Below, in pieces: positions 23,877 through 36,145 of a DNA stretch of 64,000 nucleotides. Origin of the DNA: Herbaspirillum sp. ASV7 (GTDB lineage Bacteria; Pseudomonadota; Gammaproteobacteria; Burkholderiales; Burkholderiaceae_D); contig NZ_JAELUH010000003.1 of the NCBI RefSeq assembly GCF_016429215.1, positions 1 to 64,000 of the forward strand, in the 5' to 3' direction. Under the pieces are notes generated by a model. It was not told where the DNA came from. It searched no databases and worked only from the letters and a program-made list of their open reading frames with translations. The position numbers were made by a program, and so were the translations under genes. Each line of letters opens with the position of its first letter. The first letter of the stretch is position 1.

Positions 23877-23986
23877 ACGTCTTGGTAGGTTGGAGCGGCG
23901 TACACGAAAAAAATTTTACCGAATAGTAGCAGAGTCCCTCCCTGCTGCGCCCGCCTTTACGCGATCGGGCGCGGCCAGGTCGGTGC

Positions 23987-25870
23987 TCAATGCAGCTGGC
24001 GATAGATTTCCTCGGCCAATTGGCGCGAGATGCCATCGACCGAGGCCAGGTCGTCGACACTGGCATCGACCACCCCGCGCAGGCCGCCAAAGCGCACCAG
24101 CAGGCGCTGGCGGCGCTTGGCACCGATGCCCTCGATCTCTTCCAGACGCGAGGTCTGGCGCGCCTTGGCGCGCTTGGCACGCATGCCGGTGATGGCAAAG
24201 CGGTGGGCCTCGTCGCGGATCTGGGCGATCAGCATCAGTGCCGCCGATTCCTTGCCCAGTTCCTTGGGCGCGCGCCCATCGGCAAAGACCAGGGTTTCCA
24301 GGCCGACCTTGCGCCCCTCCCCCTTGGCGACACCGACGATGAGGCTGATATCCAGCCCCAGCTCGGTCAACACCTGGCGCGCCATCTCGACCTGGCCTTT
24401 GCCACCGTCGATGAGCACGATATCGGGCATGATGCCCTCGCCGTTGGCGACCTTCTCGTAGCGCCGCGTGAGCACCTGGCGCATGGCGGCGTAGTCGTCG
24501 CCAGGCGTGATGTCGTTGATGTTGTAGCGACGGTATTCGCCATTTTGCATGGCGTGATGGTGGAACACCACGCAGGAGGCCTGGGTAGCCTCGCCTTGCG
24601 TGTGGCTGATGTCGAAGCATTCGGCACGCAGCTCGTCCAGGTCTTCGCGCTCCAGCTCCAGCACTTCGGCCAGTGCGCGCGTGCGCGCCTGTTGCGAGCC
24701 TTGCTCGGAGAGCAGCCGCGCCAGCGCGATCTCGGCGCCCTTGGCGGCCATTTCCAGCCACTGGCGCCGCTGCCCTTGCGGCTGGAAGGTCAAGGTGATG
24801 CGATGGCCGCACTGCTCCATCAAGGCCATCATCAGCGCCGGATCGTCGAACTCGGTGCCCACGATGAGCGAGCCGGGAATGAACTTGTCGATGTAGTGCT
24901 GAGCCAGGAAGGCTTTCAACACATCGACCTCGATGCTGTCCTCGGCGGCATCCATGGCATCGTCCACATGGGTGGGGAAATAGGCCCGGTCCCCCAGGTG
25001 GCGCCCGCCGCGCACCATGGCCAGGTTGACGCAGGCACGACCGCCCTGCACCACCACAGCCAGGATGTCGATATCGGCGTCGCTGACCGTTTCCATGCTC
25101 TGCTGGTGCAGCACGCTGGAGAGCGAGCCGATCTGGTCGCGCACGGCAGCGGCCTGCTCGAACTTGAGGTCGGCGGCGAAGGCGTGCATCTTCTTTTCCA
25201 GCGCGTCCATCACCTCGCTCTGGCGACCGCGCAGGAATTTGGAGGCATTCTCCACATCGATGGCGTAATCCTCGCTGCTGACCAGGTTCACGCAGGGCCC
25301 ACTGCAGCGATGGATCTGGTGCAGCAGGCAGGGCCGGGTGCGGTTGGCAAAGACAGTGTCTTCGCAGGTACGCAGCAGGAACACCTTCTGGAGAATCTGG
25401 ATCGACTCCTTGACCGCGCCGGCATTGGGAAAAGGCCCGAAATACTGGCTGCGCTTGTCGACCGCACCGCGATAGTAGGCCATGCGCGGGAAGGCATGAC
25501 CGGTGATCTTCAGGTAGGGATAGGACTTGTCGTCGCGAAAGAGGATGTTGAAGCGTGGACGCAGCGTCTTGATGAGGTTGTTTTCCAGCAGCAGCGCCTC
25601 GGCTTCGCTGCGCGTGACGGTGGTCTCCAGGCGCGCGATGCGCTCGACCATCATGGCGATGCGCGGGCTGGTCAGGGTCTTCTGGAAATAGCTGGAGACG
25701 CGCTTCTTCAGGTCGCGCGCCTTGCCCACGTAGAGCACGTTGTCCTCGCCATCGAAATAGCGATAGACGCCGGGCAGGTGCGGCAGCCGGGCGACCGTCT
25801 CCAGCACGAGTTCGCGTGGATCGGGGGGCTGGGTGGCGGGCGTGGTGGGCGTGTTGGGCGTATCGGACAT
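23987..25870 (-). CDS. uvrC: Excinuclease ABC subunit C
   Basis: A 627-residue nucleotide-excision-repair nuclease that cuts on both sides of the lesion with UvrB. An N-terminal GIY-YIG domain ([20 protein letters not shown]) makes the 3' cut, a UVR motif region (near residue 205) binds UvrB, an RNase H-like domain ([20 protein letters not shown]) makes the 5' cut, and tandem helix-hairpin-helix motifs end the protein ([20 protein letters not shown]). Size is normal. It follows nagZ by 18 bp. Confidence 0.97.
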   Translation of the reverse strand: MSDTPNTPTTPATQPPDPRELVLETVARLPHLPGVYRYFDGEDNVLYVGKARDLKKRVSSYFQKTLTSPRIAMMVERIARLETTVTRSEAEALLLENNLIKTLRPRFNILFRDDKSYPYLKITGHAFPRMAYYRGAVDKRSQYFGPFPNAGAVKESIQILQKVFLLRTCEDTVFANRTRPCLLHQIHRCSGPCVNLVSSEDYAIDVENASKFLRGRQSEVMDALEKKMHAFAADLKFEQAAAVRDQIGSLSSVLHQQSMETVSDADIDILAVVVQGGRACVNLAMVRGGRHLGDRAYFPTHVDDAMDAAEDSIEVDVLKAFLAQHYIDKFIPGSLIVGTEFDDPALMMALMEQCGHRITLTFQPQGQRRQWLEMAAKGAEIALARLLSEQGSQQARTRALAEVLELEREDLDELRAECFDISHTQGEATQASCVVFHHHAMQNGEYRRYNINDITPGDDYAAMRQVLTRRYEKVANGEGIMPDIVLIDGGKGQVEMARQVLTELGLDISLIVGVAKGEGRKVGLETLVFADGRAPKELGKESAALMLIAQIRDEAHRFAITGMRAKRAKARQTSRLEEIEGIGAKRRQRLLVRFGGLRGVVDASVDDLASVDGISRQLAEEIYRQLH

Positions 25871-25888
25871 GGCCAGACGGTCGGACAG

Positions 25889-26923
25889 TTACAGCGACTG
25901 CACCAGCGCACGCGCTGCCAGGTAGCGCGGATCGGCTTGCAGGGCATCCCAGCCCAGGGCCTCGCCACAGGGCAGCAAGCTGGCACGCCGCGCTGCGGAG
26001 GCGGCATCGGTGCCGCCCTTGAGGCCGGCCAGGATGAGATCGGCCTTGTCTGGCGAATTGCAGATCAGGGCGACGTCACAACCGGCGTCCAGGGCCGCCT
26101 GGGCCGCTTGCAGCGGACCGCCGGCGACACTGGCGCCGTGCATGCTGAGGTCGTCGCTGAAGATGACGCCCTGGAAGGCGAAGCGCTGGCGCAGCATATC
26201 GAGCCAGACCTTGGAGAAGCCGGCCGGTCGGTCATCGACCTTGGGATAGATGACGTGCGCCGGCATCACGGCCGCCAGGCTCATGCCCAGCCAGTCGTAG
26301 GGAGTGGCATCATCGCCCAGGATCTCGTCGAGGGCGCGCTCGTCGACCGGAATGGCCACGTGCGAGTCGGCCGTCACGAACCCGTGGCCAGGGAAATGCT
26401 TGCCGCAATTGGCCATGCCAGCCAATGCCAGGCCGTGGTTCAGGCTCTTGGCCAGCATCGTGACCACACGCGGGTCACGGTGGAAGGCACGATCGCCGAT
26501 TATGGTCGAGACGCCATAGTCGAGATCCAGCACCGGGGTGAACGAGAGGTCGATGCCGCAGGCACGCAATTCGGCCGCCAGCACGAAACCGGTGGCCGTG
26601 GCCAGCTTGGTGGCCAGCAGTACATCGCGATCCCAGCATTGACCCAGTTGGCCCATGGCCGGCAGGCGGGTGAAACCATCGCTGCGGAAGCGTTGCACGC
26701 GTCCACCTTCATGATCCACGGCGATCAGGATGCCGGGCCGCGCCTGACGGATGGCGCGGGTCAGCGCGACCAGTTGCGCGCGATTCTCGTAGTTGCGGGC
26801 GAACAGGATGACGCCACCGGTCAGGGGATGCTGGATGCGGGCGATATCGGCGGCATCCAGCCGGGTGCCGACCACGTCCAGCATGACCGGACCGAGGGCT
26901 TGGGCCTGAGTGGCTTGATTCAT
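25889..26923 (-). CDS. nagZ: Beta-N-acetylhexosaminidase NagZ
   Basis: A 344-residue cytoplasmic glycoside hydrolase family 3 enzyme that removes GlcNAc from recycled muropeptides. Signatures include [28 protein letters not shown] (the catalytic His-Asp loop region) and the nucleophile Asp in [12 protein letters not shown]. The ATG at 26923 overlaps the end of acpS by 4 bp. NagZ products can influence beta-lactamase induction in other bacteria; nothing here shows that. Confidence 0.96.
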   Translation of the reverse strand: MNQATQAQALGPVMLDVVGTRLDAADIARIQHPLTGGVILFARNYENRAQLVALTRAIRQARPGILIAVDHEGGRVQRFRSDGFTRLPAMGQLGQCWDRDVLLATKLATATGFVLAAELRACGIDLSFTPVLDLDYGVSTIIGDRAFHRDPRVVTMLAKSLNHGLALAGMANCGKHFPGHGFVTADSHVAIPVDERALDEILGDDATPYDWLGMSLAAVMPAHVIYPKVDDRPAGFSKVWLDMLRQRFAFQGVIFSDDLSMHGASVAGGPLQAAQAALDAGCDVALICNSPDKADLILAGLKGGTDAASAARRASLLPCGEALGWDALQADPRYLAARALVQSL

Positions 26924-27312
26924 GACTTCTCCACGATGACGAAGGCGACGGCGTATTCCACTTCGTCGGTGATGGAGACCTGGGCGCTCAGGCCCCGCTC
27001 CTCCATCCATTGTTGCAAGGCGCCGCTGCAGACCACCACCGGCTTGCCGCTGGGGTCGTTCAAGACTTGCATGGCGCGCCAGGTCATGGGTATGCGCATG
27101 CCCATGCCGATGGCCTTGGAAAAGGCTTCCTTGGCAGCGAAACGGGTAGCCAGGAAACGGATGCCGCGCGCCTCCACCTTGGCCTTGCGGCGCAGGTATT
27201 TTTCCATTTCCTGCGGGCCCAGGATCTTGCCGGCGAAGCGGTCGCCGTTGCGCTTCAAGGCCGCCTCTACCCGCGGGATCTGGAGGATGTCGGTGCCGAT
27301 GCCGTAGATCAT
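26920..27312 (-). CDS. acpS: Holo-[acyl-carrier-protein] synthase
   Basis: A 130-residue phosphopantetheinyl transferase that charges ACP. The Mg-binding motifs are [13 protein letters not shown] at the N-terminus and [17 protein letters not shown] at about residues 53-69. It lies between pdxJ (10 bp away) and nagZ (4-bp overlap), matching the usual recO-pdxJ-acpS order. Its substrate ACP is encoded in this window at 39982-40221. Confidence 0.97.
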   Translation of the reverse strand: MIYGIGTDILQIPRVEAALKRNGDRFAGKILGPQEMEKYLRRKAKVEARGIRFLATRFAAKEAFSKAIGMGMRIPMTWRAMQVLNDPSGKPVVVCSGALQQWMEERGLSAQVSITDEVEYAVAFVIVEKS

Positions 27313-27322
27313 GAGCTCGGCC

Positions 27323-28096
27323 TCAGCGCTGGCCCTTGAGGGCCTCCAGACGCGCCTTGACCATGATGGCCTTCATCTCCGAGACGGCATTGCGCCAGCC
27401 GGCGAAGACTGCATGGGCGACCACGGCATGGCCGATGTTGAGTTCGGCGATCTGCGGGATGGCGGCGATGGCCTGTACGTTGGTGTAGTGCAGACCGTGG
27501 CCGGCGTTGACCTTCAGGCCGAGCCGGACGCCTTCGAGAACCGCAGCGCGGATGCGTTCCAGTTCTTCCTGCTGCTCCTTCTCGTCGGTGGCGTCGGCGT
27601 AGCGGCCGGTATGCAGTTCGATCACCGGGGCCCCTGCTTCGGCGGCGGCCTTGATCTGTTGCAGGTCGGCATCGATGAACAGGGAGACGCGCACGTTTTC
27701 GCCCTGCAGCTGGCGGATCGCCGCCTGCACGTCGGTGAAATGACCGGTCACATCCAGGCCGCCTTCGGTGGTCACCTCGGTGCGTTTTTCGGGCACCAGG
27801 CAGACATCCTGCGGCTGGATGGCGCAGGCGAAGTCGATCATCTCCGCCGTCACCGCCGCTTCCAGGTTCATGCGGGTCTGCAGCAGCGGACGGATGGCCT
27901 TCACATCCTCGTCGCGGATATGGCGGCGGTCTTCGCGCAGGTGCAGCGTGATGGCATCGGCACCGGCTTCCTCGGCTTCCAGTGCCGCCCTGATCGGGTC
28001 GGGGTAGCGCGTACCGCGCGCATTGCGCAAGGTGGCGACGTGGTCGATGTTGATGCCCAGTTCAATGGTCGGGCCGGCGGGCTGCAGGAAACTCAT
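27323..28096 (-). CDS. pdxJ: Pyridoxine 5'-phosphate synthase
   Basis: A 257-residue TIM-barrel enzyme that makes pyridoxine 5'-phosphate from 1-deoxyxylulose 5-phosphate and 3-amino-2-oxopropyl phosphate. Motifs are [36 protein letters not shown] and the [20 protein letters not shown] phosphate-binding part. Part of the lepA-to-nagZ housekeeping series, separated from recO by 144 bp. Confidence 0.97.
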   Translation of the reverse strand: MSFLQPAGPTIELGINIDHVATLRNARGTRYPDPIRAALEAEEAGADAITLHLREDRRHIRDEDVKAIRPLLQTRMNLEAAVTAEMIDFACAIQPQDVCLVPEKRTEVTTEGGLDVTGHFTDVQAAIRQLQGENVRVSLFIDADLQQIKAAAEAGAPVIELHTGRYADATDEKEQQEELERIRAAVLEGVRLGLKVNAGHGLHYTNVQAIAAIPQIAELNIGHAVVAHAVFAGWRNAVSEMKAIMVKARLEALKGQR

Positions 28097-28240
28097 GGCG
28101 TCAGGAAGCTTGGTTCGGGTTCGTATCGGGATGATCGGATGTGCTCAAGACCGCACTTCAATGACGGTGCGGCCAGACATGGATTGTAGCGGCTTGTGCG
28201 CGGGTGTGGGATGGCAGGCGGCCGGCTGGCCGCTGCCAGA

Positions 28241-29101
28241 TCACAATTGCATGAGATCGATCAGGATCTGGCGCGTATTCAGTTGCGCTCCGCCCAGGTG
28301 ATGCGACAGCAGGTAGCGCATCAGGAACTTGCTCTGCAGCTGGGTGGTGGGATCGCTGTAGTCTTCACGTTCCATGTCCAGCAGGGTCTTGCCGGACACC
28401 TTGGGGGCGCGGTCCGAGATGCGCTCGGGGCGGGTGCCCTGCTCGGGATCGACCACGTAGATGCCATCGGCCTGCACGGTCTTGCCACTGGCCACGCAGT
28501 GGCTCCAGTTGCCTGCCACACCGGTCTGCTTGAGCAGAATGCGTTCGAACTGGCGCAGCACGATGGGGGCATTCTCGCCATGGGCGAGCTTGTTGAGGGT
28601 GGCGACATAGTGGTCGAACAGGTCCGGGTGCGCATCTTCGCGCGCCAGCAGCTTGACCAGCAATTCATTGAGATAGAAACCGCACAGCAGCGCCGACTTT
28701 TCCAGCGGCAGCAGGCCGCCTACCCATTCGGCATCGGTCAGCGTGCGCACCTCAGACTTGCCGCTCCACGACAGCGAGAGCGGCTGAAAGGTCTGCAGGG
28801 CGCCGCGCAGCTTGGAATGCGGACGCTTGGCGCCCTTGGCCACCAGCGCCACGCGACCATGGTCGCGCGAGAAGACGTCGATGATGAGGCTGGTTTCCTT
28901 GTAGGGATAGCTGTGCAGCACGAAGCCCGGCTGCGCCAGCACCTTGTGCTCCTTCTCCGGGACGGCGCGGCTGCGCGCACGCGGTGCAGCAGGCTTGCGC
29001 GCCGGCGCCTTGGCCGGGGCCTGGGGTGCGACCGGAGCAGGTGCCGTCACTGCCGGGTCGGCCTGGCTTGCCAGCTGGGATTCGGTGAGCATGGTGGTCA
29101 T
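28241..29101 (-). CDS. recO: DNA repair protein RecO with N-terminal Ala/Pro extension
   Basis: A 286-residue recombination mediator that loads RecA with RecR. The RecO OB-fold starts near residue 53 ([20 protein letters not shown]), followed by the [23 protein letters not shown] segment and a C-terminal helical domain ([20 protein letters not shown]). The first ~50 residues are an Ala/Pro/Arg-rich low-complexity tail not found in E. coli RecO (242 aa). An AGGA sequence lies 9 nt before the ATG. It is followed by pdxJ on the same strand. Confidence 0.94.
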   Translation of the reverse strand: MTTMLTESQLASQADPAVTAPAPVAPQAPAKAPARKPAAPRARSRAVPEKEHKVLAQPGFVLHSYPYKETSLIIDVFSRDHGRVALVAKGAKRPHSKLRGALQTFQPLSLSWSGKSEVRTLTDAEWVGGLLPLEKSALLCGFYLNELLVKLLAREDAHPDLFDHYVATLNKLAHGENAPIVLRQFERILLKQTGVAGNWSHCVASGKTVQADGIYVVDPEQGTRPERISDRAPKVSGKTLLDMEREDYSDPTTQLQSKFLMRYLLSHHLGGAQLNTRQILIDLMQL

Positions 29102-29195
29102 GGATGTGCGTCCTGGATGCGGGAAGCCACGACGATACGGCGTGGCGCAGTCCCGTGATTATGCCGTCATTGCGCGCCGGCCGCACGGCCGGTGT

Positions 29196-30125
29196 TTATT
29201 CGTAGCCGTAGGCGCGCAGGCCGGCTTCGTTGTCGGCCCAGCCCGACTTGACCTTGACCCAGATCTCCAGGTAGACCGGACCGCCGAAGAGGCGCTCCAT
29301 GTCCAGCCGCGCCTGGGTGGAAATTTCCTTCAGGCGCGCGCCCTTCTGGCCGATCACCATGGCCTTGTGGGTGTCGCGCTCCACCAGGATGGCAGCGAAG
29401 ATGCGGCGCAGGTTGCCTTCCTGTTCGAACTTCTCGATCAGCACCGTGCTGGTGTAAGGCAGTTCTTCGCCGACAAAGCGGAACACCTTTTCACGCACGA
29501 TTTCGGAGGCCAGGAATTTCTCGCTACGGTCGGTGATGTCGTCTTCATCGAACATCGGCGGGTTCTGCGGCAGCAGCTTGCGCACTTCTTCCTGCAGGCG
29601 ATCGAGCTGGAAGCGCTGCTTGGCCGAGACCGGCACCACGGCAGCGAAGTCATGGTGCGAGGACACCTCACGTGCGAACGGCATCAACGTGGTCTTGTCC
29701 TTGTTGCGGTCAGCCTTGTTCAAGACCAGGACACAGGGCACGTTCTCCGGCAACAGGTCCAGCACCTGCTTGTCGGCCGGGCCGAAGGTGCCGGCCTCGA
29801 TGACGAACAGGATCACGTCGGCCGCCGTCAGCGTATTGGTGACGGTGCGGTTCAGGGTCTTGTTGAGCGCATTGCTGTGACGGGTCTGGAAACCCGGCGT
29901 GTCGACATAGACGTACTGCGTATTGTCGATGGTCTGGATGCCGGTGATGCGATGGCGCGTGGTCTGGGCCTTGCGCGAGGTGATGCTCACCTTGGCGCCG
30001 ACCAGCACGTTCATGAGGGTCGACTTGCCGACGTTGGGACGACCGACGATGGCGATATAGCCGCAGCGATAATCGTCATCGGGAGTCGGTGCCGACGCGT
30101 CGTCGGTCATGGGGAGATCTGTCAT
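29196..30125 (-). CDS. era: GTPase Era
   Basis: A 309-residue GTPase needed for 16S rRNA maturation and 30S assembly. G motifs are GRPNVGKST (P-loop), TPGFQ (as DTPGFQ) and NKAD. The C-terminal KH domain contains [20 protein letters not shown]. It overlaps the rnc stop by 4 bp, coupling it to RNase III as in most proteobacteria. The first ~17 residues are a small acidic extension ([17 protein letters not shown]). Confidence 0.97.
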   Translation of the reverse strand: MTDLPMTDDASAPTPDDDYRCGYIAIVGRPNVGKSTLMNVLVGAKVSITSRKAQTTRHRITGIQTIDNTQYVYVDTPGFQTRHSNALNKTLNRTVTNTLTAADVILFVIEAGTFGPADKQVLDLLPENVPCVLVLNKADRNKDKTTLMPFAREVSSHHDFAAVVPVSAKQRFQLDRLQEEVRKLLPQNPPMFDEDDITDRSEKFLASEIVREKVFRFVGEELPYTSTVLIEKFEQEGNLRRIFAAILVERDTHKAMVIGQKGARLKEISTQARLDMERLFGGPVYLEIWVKVKSGWADNEAGLRAYGYE

Positions 30126-31135
30126 GCTGTTCTGGATTGCGTGGCGGATGAAGCCGCCGAGATGGGTTCTGCTGCGACCGTTTCAGCGCGGTCGCCGGTG
30201 TTCTTGCCGTCATGGCGGGTGGCCGGGGCTGTACCTCCGACCGCGCCGGCAGCGCGGGCTTCCTTGGGCTCTTTGTGCTCCTTGGCGGCCTTGGCCGGCT
30301 TGGCAGCGGCCATGCGCTCTGGCGCCTCGGCACGGTTACCCTTGCCGGTTTCCTGGTCCGGAGCGTCCGGCTGGACGGTGGCAATGCCGGCCAGCTTCAA
30401 CTGGGTGGTGCGGGTACGCGGCTTGCGACCGGCCGACGGGGTCTTGGCCAGCGCCAGTTGCACGGCTTCCAGCGCCAGCTTGGCCGCCGCCTGCTCGCCG
30501 GCGCGCCGGCTGCCGCCGGTGCCGAAGACCTGGATATCGAGCTTGGGCACCAGGCACTCGATCTCGAATTCCTGGCTGTGGGCCGCACCATGGGTGGCGA
30601 TGACGTTGTACTGCGGCAGCGGGATCTTCTTGCCCTGGAGGAATTCCTGCAACAGGGTCTTGGCATCCTTGCCCAGGGTCTTGGGATCGACGTGGTCCAG
30701 CACCGGCACGTAAAGCGAGCGGATCACCGCGCGCGCGGCCTCGAAGCCGGAATCCAGGAAGATGGCGCCGAACAGCGCCTCCAGCGTGTCGGCCAGGATG
30801 GAGGGGCGGCGGAAACCGCCCGACTTCAGCTCGCCCTCACCCAGGCGCAGGAATTGCGACAATTCCAGCCGCTGGGCGATCTCATAAAGGGATTGCTGCT
30901 TGACCAGGTTGGCGCGCAGGCGCGAGAGATCGCCTTCGTCGATCTTGTCATAGCGGTCAAACAGCAGCGACGCCACCACGCAGTTCAGCACCGAATCGCC
31001 GAGAAATTCCAGTCGCTCGTTATGCAAGGCGCTATGGCTACGGTGCGTCAGTGCCTGCTGCAGGAGGGACGCATCCTTGAAAGTGTGGCCTAGCCGATGT
31101 TGCAAGAGTTGAGGATCCATTTTTTCATCCGTCAT
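30122..31135 (-). CDS. rnc: Ribonuclease III with long C-terminal tail
   Basis: A 337-residue double-strand RNA endonuclease. The catalytic signature is [13 protein letters not shown], the second catalytic region is [18 protein letters not shown], and a dsRNA-binding domain follows ([20 protein letters not shown] ... [11 protein letters not shown]). Residues from ~235 on form a 100-residue Ala/Lys/Glu/Pro-rich tail absent from E. coli RNase III (226 aa). The ATG at 31135 is used; an in-frame ATG lies at 31120. A 14-bp hairpin lies directly upstream and could be a self-cleavage site. Confidence 0.96.
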   Translation of the reverse strand: MTDEKMDPQLLQHRLGHTFKDASLLQQALTHRSHSALHNERLEFLGDSVLNCVVASLLFDRYDKIDEGDLSRLRANLVKQQSLYEIAQRLELSQFLRLGEGELKSGGFRRPSILADTLEALFGAIFLDSGFEAARAVIRSLYVPVLDHVDPKTLGKDAKTLLQEFLQGKKIPLPQYNVIATHGAAHSQEFEIECLVPKLDIQVFGTGGSRRAGEQAAAKLALEAVQLALAKTPSAGRKPRTRTTQLKLAGIATVQPDAPDQETGKGNRAEAPERMAAAKPAKAAKEHKEPKEARAAGAVGGTAPATRHDGKNTGDRAETVAAEPISAASSATQSRTA

Positions 31136-31143
31136 TCAGTCTG

Positions 31144-31177
31144 TCCCCGAGACGCGCGGTAGCGCGTCGATCGGGGA
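31144..31177 (-). promoter_or_regulatory. Stem-loop in the rnc leader
   Basis: On the minus strand TCCCCGA-(TC)-GACGCGC pairs with GCGCGTC-TCGGGGA across a TACC loop, giving 14 bp with a 2-nt bulge. It ends 8 nt before the rnc start codon. No T-run follows, so it is not an obvious terminator. In E. coli RNase III cleaves its own leader; a similar function here is inference. Confidence 0.7.
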
Positions 31178-31311
31178 AAACCAGCCTGACCAGTCAGCGG
31201 GATCGGTTCAAAGCAAAGCTGAAAACTGCTCCGGGTCTGCCTCCACAACGCAAATAATGCCAAATGGAAACTGCACGAACTGCTCAATCAGGGTCAGGCA
31301 GGATACGGCGC

Positions 31312-32226
31312 TTAGTGGAAGCTGCCGATCCGTTTCAGGTCGCCAAGGTTCATCCAGACGAAGAAGGCCTTGCCGACGATGTTCTGGTCCGGCACGAAGC
31401 CCCAGTAGCGGCTGTCCAGGCTGTTGTCCCGGTTGTCGCCCATCATGAAGTATTCGCCCGGCGGTACCGTGCAGGCAAAGCCTTCGGCGTTGTAGGTGCA
31501 CAGCTCGTGATGCGGGAAGGCATCGGGATTGGGCACATAGTTGGGAGCACGTTCGTCAGTGAGGATCTTGTGCTCCACGCCGGTCAGGTTTTCCTGCCAT
31601 TGCTTATAGTACGTCAGATTTTCCTCGTCCAGATAATCCGGCAGCGCTTTGTAAGAAATTTCTTCACCATTTACCGTTAAGCGCTTGTTTTTATAGACTA
31701 TTTTATCACCAGGCACGCCAACAACACGCTTGATGTAGTCCACCGACATATCCTTCGGATACTTGAAGACCATGACGTCGCCGCGCTGCGGGTGGTTCAC
31801 TTCGATGATCTTCTTGTTGATGATGGGCAGGCGGATGCCATAGGTGTATTTGTTCACCAGGATCAGGTCGCCCACCAGCAGGGTCGGCACCATCGAGCTG
31901 GAGGGGATCTTGAACGGCTCGTAGAGGAAGGAGCGCAGGAAGAACACTAGCGCGATCACCGGGAAGAAGCTGCCCGAATACTCGATCCAGGCGGGCTGCT
32001 TCAACAGGCTGGCCTGCAACTCGGCGCGGCCGTTGGCGACAGCGCCATCACGCTTGATGCCCTCGGCCGCATCGCGCGCCACACGGGCATCGAACTCGGC
32101 CAGGGCGGCATCGGCGCGGGCAAGGCGCTGCTTGGAGAGGACGAAGGTATCGGCGAACCAGATCACGCCGGTCACCAACATCAGGACGAACAGAATCAGA
32201 GCGAAGTTACCCAACAATGCCTGCAT
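31312..32226 (-). CDS. lepB: Signal peptidase I
   Basis: A 304-residue inner-membrane serine peptidase removing signal peptides. Two N-terminal helices (ALILFVLMLVTGVIWFADTF and a second after residue 80), catalytic Ser in PFKIPSSSMVPTLLVGD and catalytic Lys in KYPKDMSVDYIKRVVGVPGD are visible, plus GDNRDNSLDSRYWGFVP near the end. It follows lepA by 1 bp. The 176 bp to rnc hold no supported gene. Confidence 0.97.
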   Translation of the reverse strand: MQALLGNFALILFVLMLVTGVIWFADTFVLSKQRLARADAALAEFDARVARDAAEGIKRDGAVANGRAELQASLLKQPAWIEYSGSFFPVIALVFFLRSFLYEPFKIPSSSMVPTLLVGDLILVNKYTYGIRLPIINKKIIEVNHPQRGDVMVFKYPKDMSVDYIKRVVGVPGDKIVYKNKRLTVNGEEISYKALPDYLDEENLTYYKQWQENLTGVEHKILTDERAPNYVPNPDAFPHHELCTYNAEGFACTVPPGEYFMMGDNRDNSLDSRYWGFVPDQNIVGKAFFVWMNLGDLKRIGSFH

Positions 32227-32227
32227 G

Positions 32228-34021
<1,794 letters not shown>

Positions 34022-34251
34022 TAACAGACTGGAAACGATGAAAAAAGGCGCTCTGTAGCGGGCCTTGCCCAGCCGAGCGCCTTTGCAACAGCTAAATCGG
34101 CCCGACATTTTACCGGATTTCAGAGGGACAAGCCGGATTTTCCGGTGCGAGACAACATCCTGCCCGCCACCCGCGCACCGGAAAAGCATGGTGCAATATT
34201 AATTACATAACAACAAAACAAGCTTGTCGGGACCAATCTTTCCGGCAGGCA

Positions 34252-34554
34252 TCAGCACCCTTGGTCAACGGCCACAAGAAATCCCTGCAAAGCCTGTACA
34301 TCCAGGTGGTAGTGACACAGGCGCACCCAGCTACCCGCGACATCCCGCCCCATCAGCACCGGCACCAGCTCGTCGTATTGCTCGACCAGGGCCGGGTCGG
34401 CATCGACATCAATCATCTCGATCTGTGCCGGGCGCTCACCCAATGCGACGAGCAAGGCCTCACGCAAGTCTTCGCAGAGGTGGCAATAGCTACGAGAGTA
34501 GATGATGAATTGCAAGGCTTCGGCGCTTGCAGCGGTCAGAGAGGTGGCAGACAT
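34252..34554 (-). CDS. Glutaredoxin-like DUF836 protein
   Basis: A 100-residue thioredoxin-fold protein with a redox CHLC motif (YSRSYCHLCEDLREALL) and cis-Pro region YDELVPVLMGRD. The family (PF05768) is typically found next to lepA and the rpoE cluster in betaproteobacteria, as here. Exact redox partner unknown. A terminator for degP lies 32 bp upstream of its start. Confidence 0.88.
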   Translation of the reverse strand: MSATSLTAASAEALQFIIYSRSYCHLCEDLREALLVALGERPAQIEMIDVDADPALVEQYDELVPVLMGRDVAGSWVRLCHYHLDVQALQGFLVAVDQGC

Positions 34555-34585
34555 GGGCGCTCGTTCGGCGAATCCGGAAATGAAT

Positions 34586-34619
34586 AAAAAAGGCTGCGCC
34601 CCGCAACGGGGCGCAGCCT
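34586..34619 (-). terminator. Terminator of the rpoE-degP unit
   Basis: A perfect 13-bp stem (AGGCTGCGCCCCG and complement, 3-base loop) followed on the minus strand by six T, 19 bp after the degP stop. Confidence 0.93.
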
Positions 34620-34637
34620 CATCCGAAAAATCAGGGT

Positions 34638-36131
34638 TTAATTGCCACCATTGGGACGCAGCGGCACGAATTGCGAGGAGTCGCCACGACGCACCAGGAC
34701 TGCTGCGCGCTTCTTCGCATCGAGCTTGGCCACCAGCTGCGCGAACTGCTTGGCATCCTTGACATCGACCTCGTTGAGACGCTGGACCACATCACCCGGG
34801 CGGATGCCTGCTGCCGCTGCCGCCCCACTGACATTTTCCACCAGTACACCGTTGTCGACCTTCAACTCTTTCTTCTGAGCCTCCGAAAGATCGCTGACCA
34901 CCAGCCCCAGGGCATTGGGGGTATTGTCAGGCTTGGCCTTCTTTTCCTCGGCCTGCTTGGGCTTGTCGGCTTCCAGCTCGACCACGGTCACGCTGACATC
35001 GCGTGCACTACCCTTGCGCCAGATATTGACGGTCGCCTTGGAACCCGGCTTGGTGGCGCCCACCATGCGCGGCAGGTCGCTGGGACGCTCGATGGCCACG
35101 CCATTGAACTTGAGGATGATGTCACCCGCCTCCAGACCGGCCTTTTCCGACGGACCGCCGGCCTCGACGCGCTGCACCAGCGCCCCCTGGGCCCGCGCCA
35201 GACCGAGCGATTCGGCCACGTCCTTGGTCACTTCACCGATCTGTACGCCGATGCGACCACGGGTGACACGCCCACTGGCCTTCAACTGGTCGGCCACACG
35301 CAGCGCCTCATCGATGGGCACGGCAAAGGAAATCCCCATGAAACCACCCGAGCGGCTGTAGATCTGGGAGTTGATACCGATCACCTCACCCTTGAGGTTG
35401 ATCAGCGGACCACCCGAATTACCCGGATTGACGGCCACATCGGTCTGGATCAGTGGCAGGTAGTCGCCGGTGTCACGTGCCTTGGCCGAGACGATGCCGG
35501 CGGTGACGGTATTTTCCAGGCCGAAAGGCGAGCCAATGGCCAGCACCCACTCACCGGCGCGGATCTTGTCGGAGTCCCCCATGTTCAGGCGCGGCAGGTT
35601 GTTGCCGTCGATCTTGAGCACAGCCACATCGGTACGCGTATCGGAACCGACGATCCTGGCCTTGAACTCGCGCTTGTCGGTCAGGGTCACGTAGACCTCG
35701 CTGGCGCCATCGACCACATGAGCATTGGTCAAGATGAAGCCATCGGCCGAAATGATGAAGCCCGAGCCGACACCGCGCGGCACTTCTTCCTGCTGGGATT
35801 GACTACCCTGCTTGCCGCTGCCGCCATTGCCGTTGCCACGCGGCGTCCCCGGCTGCTGCTGGCGCGGGACAGGAATACCAAAGAAGCGGCGGAAGAATTC
35901 CTGCATTTCCGGATCATCGATACCGCCCTGCCCCTGGGCATTCTGGCGTACCCGTTCGGTGGTGCGGATATTGACCACACCCGGCCCGGTACGCTCGACG
36001 ATATCGGCAAAATCAGGCAGGGCCGCCACTGATGGCGAGGCCACGGGCGGCGCCGCCTGCACAGCCGGCGCAAAGGCGAAAACGGAAGCCGCCAGCATGG
36101 CGCCGGCCAGGGTATTCTTGAAGGGAGTCAT
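34638..36131 (-). CDS. degP: Periplasmic serine endoprotease DegP/MucD
   Basis: A 497-residue HtrA-family protease/chaperone of the periplasm. Signal peptide ends near AVQAAPP. The catalytic triad is His138 (LTNAHVV), Asp168 (TRTDVAVLKI) and Ser239 (NPGNSGGPL). Two PDZ domains follow, at about residues 285-375 and 395-490. A Gly/Gln/Ser-rich insert (residues ~90-115) lies in the LA-loop area. Downstream of rpoE-rseA and the rseB relic, it is expected to be under sigma-E control as mucD is in pseudomonads. Confidence 0.96.
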   Translation of the reverse strand: MTPFKNTLAGAMLAASVFAFAPAVQAAPPVASPSVAALPDFADIVERTGPGVVNIRTTERVRQNAQGQGGIDDPEMQEFFRRFFGIPVPRQQQPGTPRGNGNGGSGKQGSQSQQEEVPRGVGSGFIISADGFILTNAHVVDGASEVYVTLTDKREFKARIVGSDTRTDVAVLKIDGNNLPRLNMGDSDKIRAGEWVLAIGSPFGLENTVTAGIVSAKARDTGDYLPLIQTDVAVNPGNSGGPLINLKGEVIGINSQIYSRSGGFMGISFAVPIDEALRVADQLKASGRVTRGRIGVQIGEVTKDVAESLGLARAQGALVQRVEAGGPSEKAGLEAGDIILKFNGVAIERPSDLPRMVGATKPGSKATVNIWRKGSARDVSVTVVELEADKPKQAEEKKAKPDNTPNALGLVVSDLSEAQKKELKVDNGVLVENVSGAAAAAGIRPGDVVQRLNEVDVKDAKQFAQLVAKLDAKKRAAVLVRRGDSSQFVPLRPNGGN

Positions 36132-36145
36132 TGCAACGGTCTCTT

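Noticed and set aside
23990-27307. A plus-strand open frame of 1105 codons opposite uvrC, nagZ and acpS
   Set aside because: It runs antisense to three clear genes. Long antisense frames are expected in GC-rich DNA, and its translation is His/Gln/Gly-rich without domains.
31208-31501. A small gene between lepB and rnc on the minus strand
   Set aside because: The frame mostly overlaps lepB in another phase, has no ribosome site and no recognised domain.
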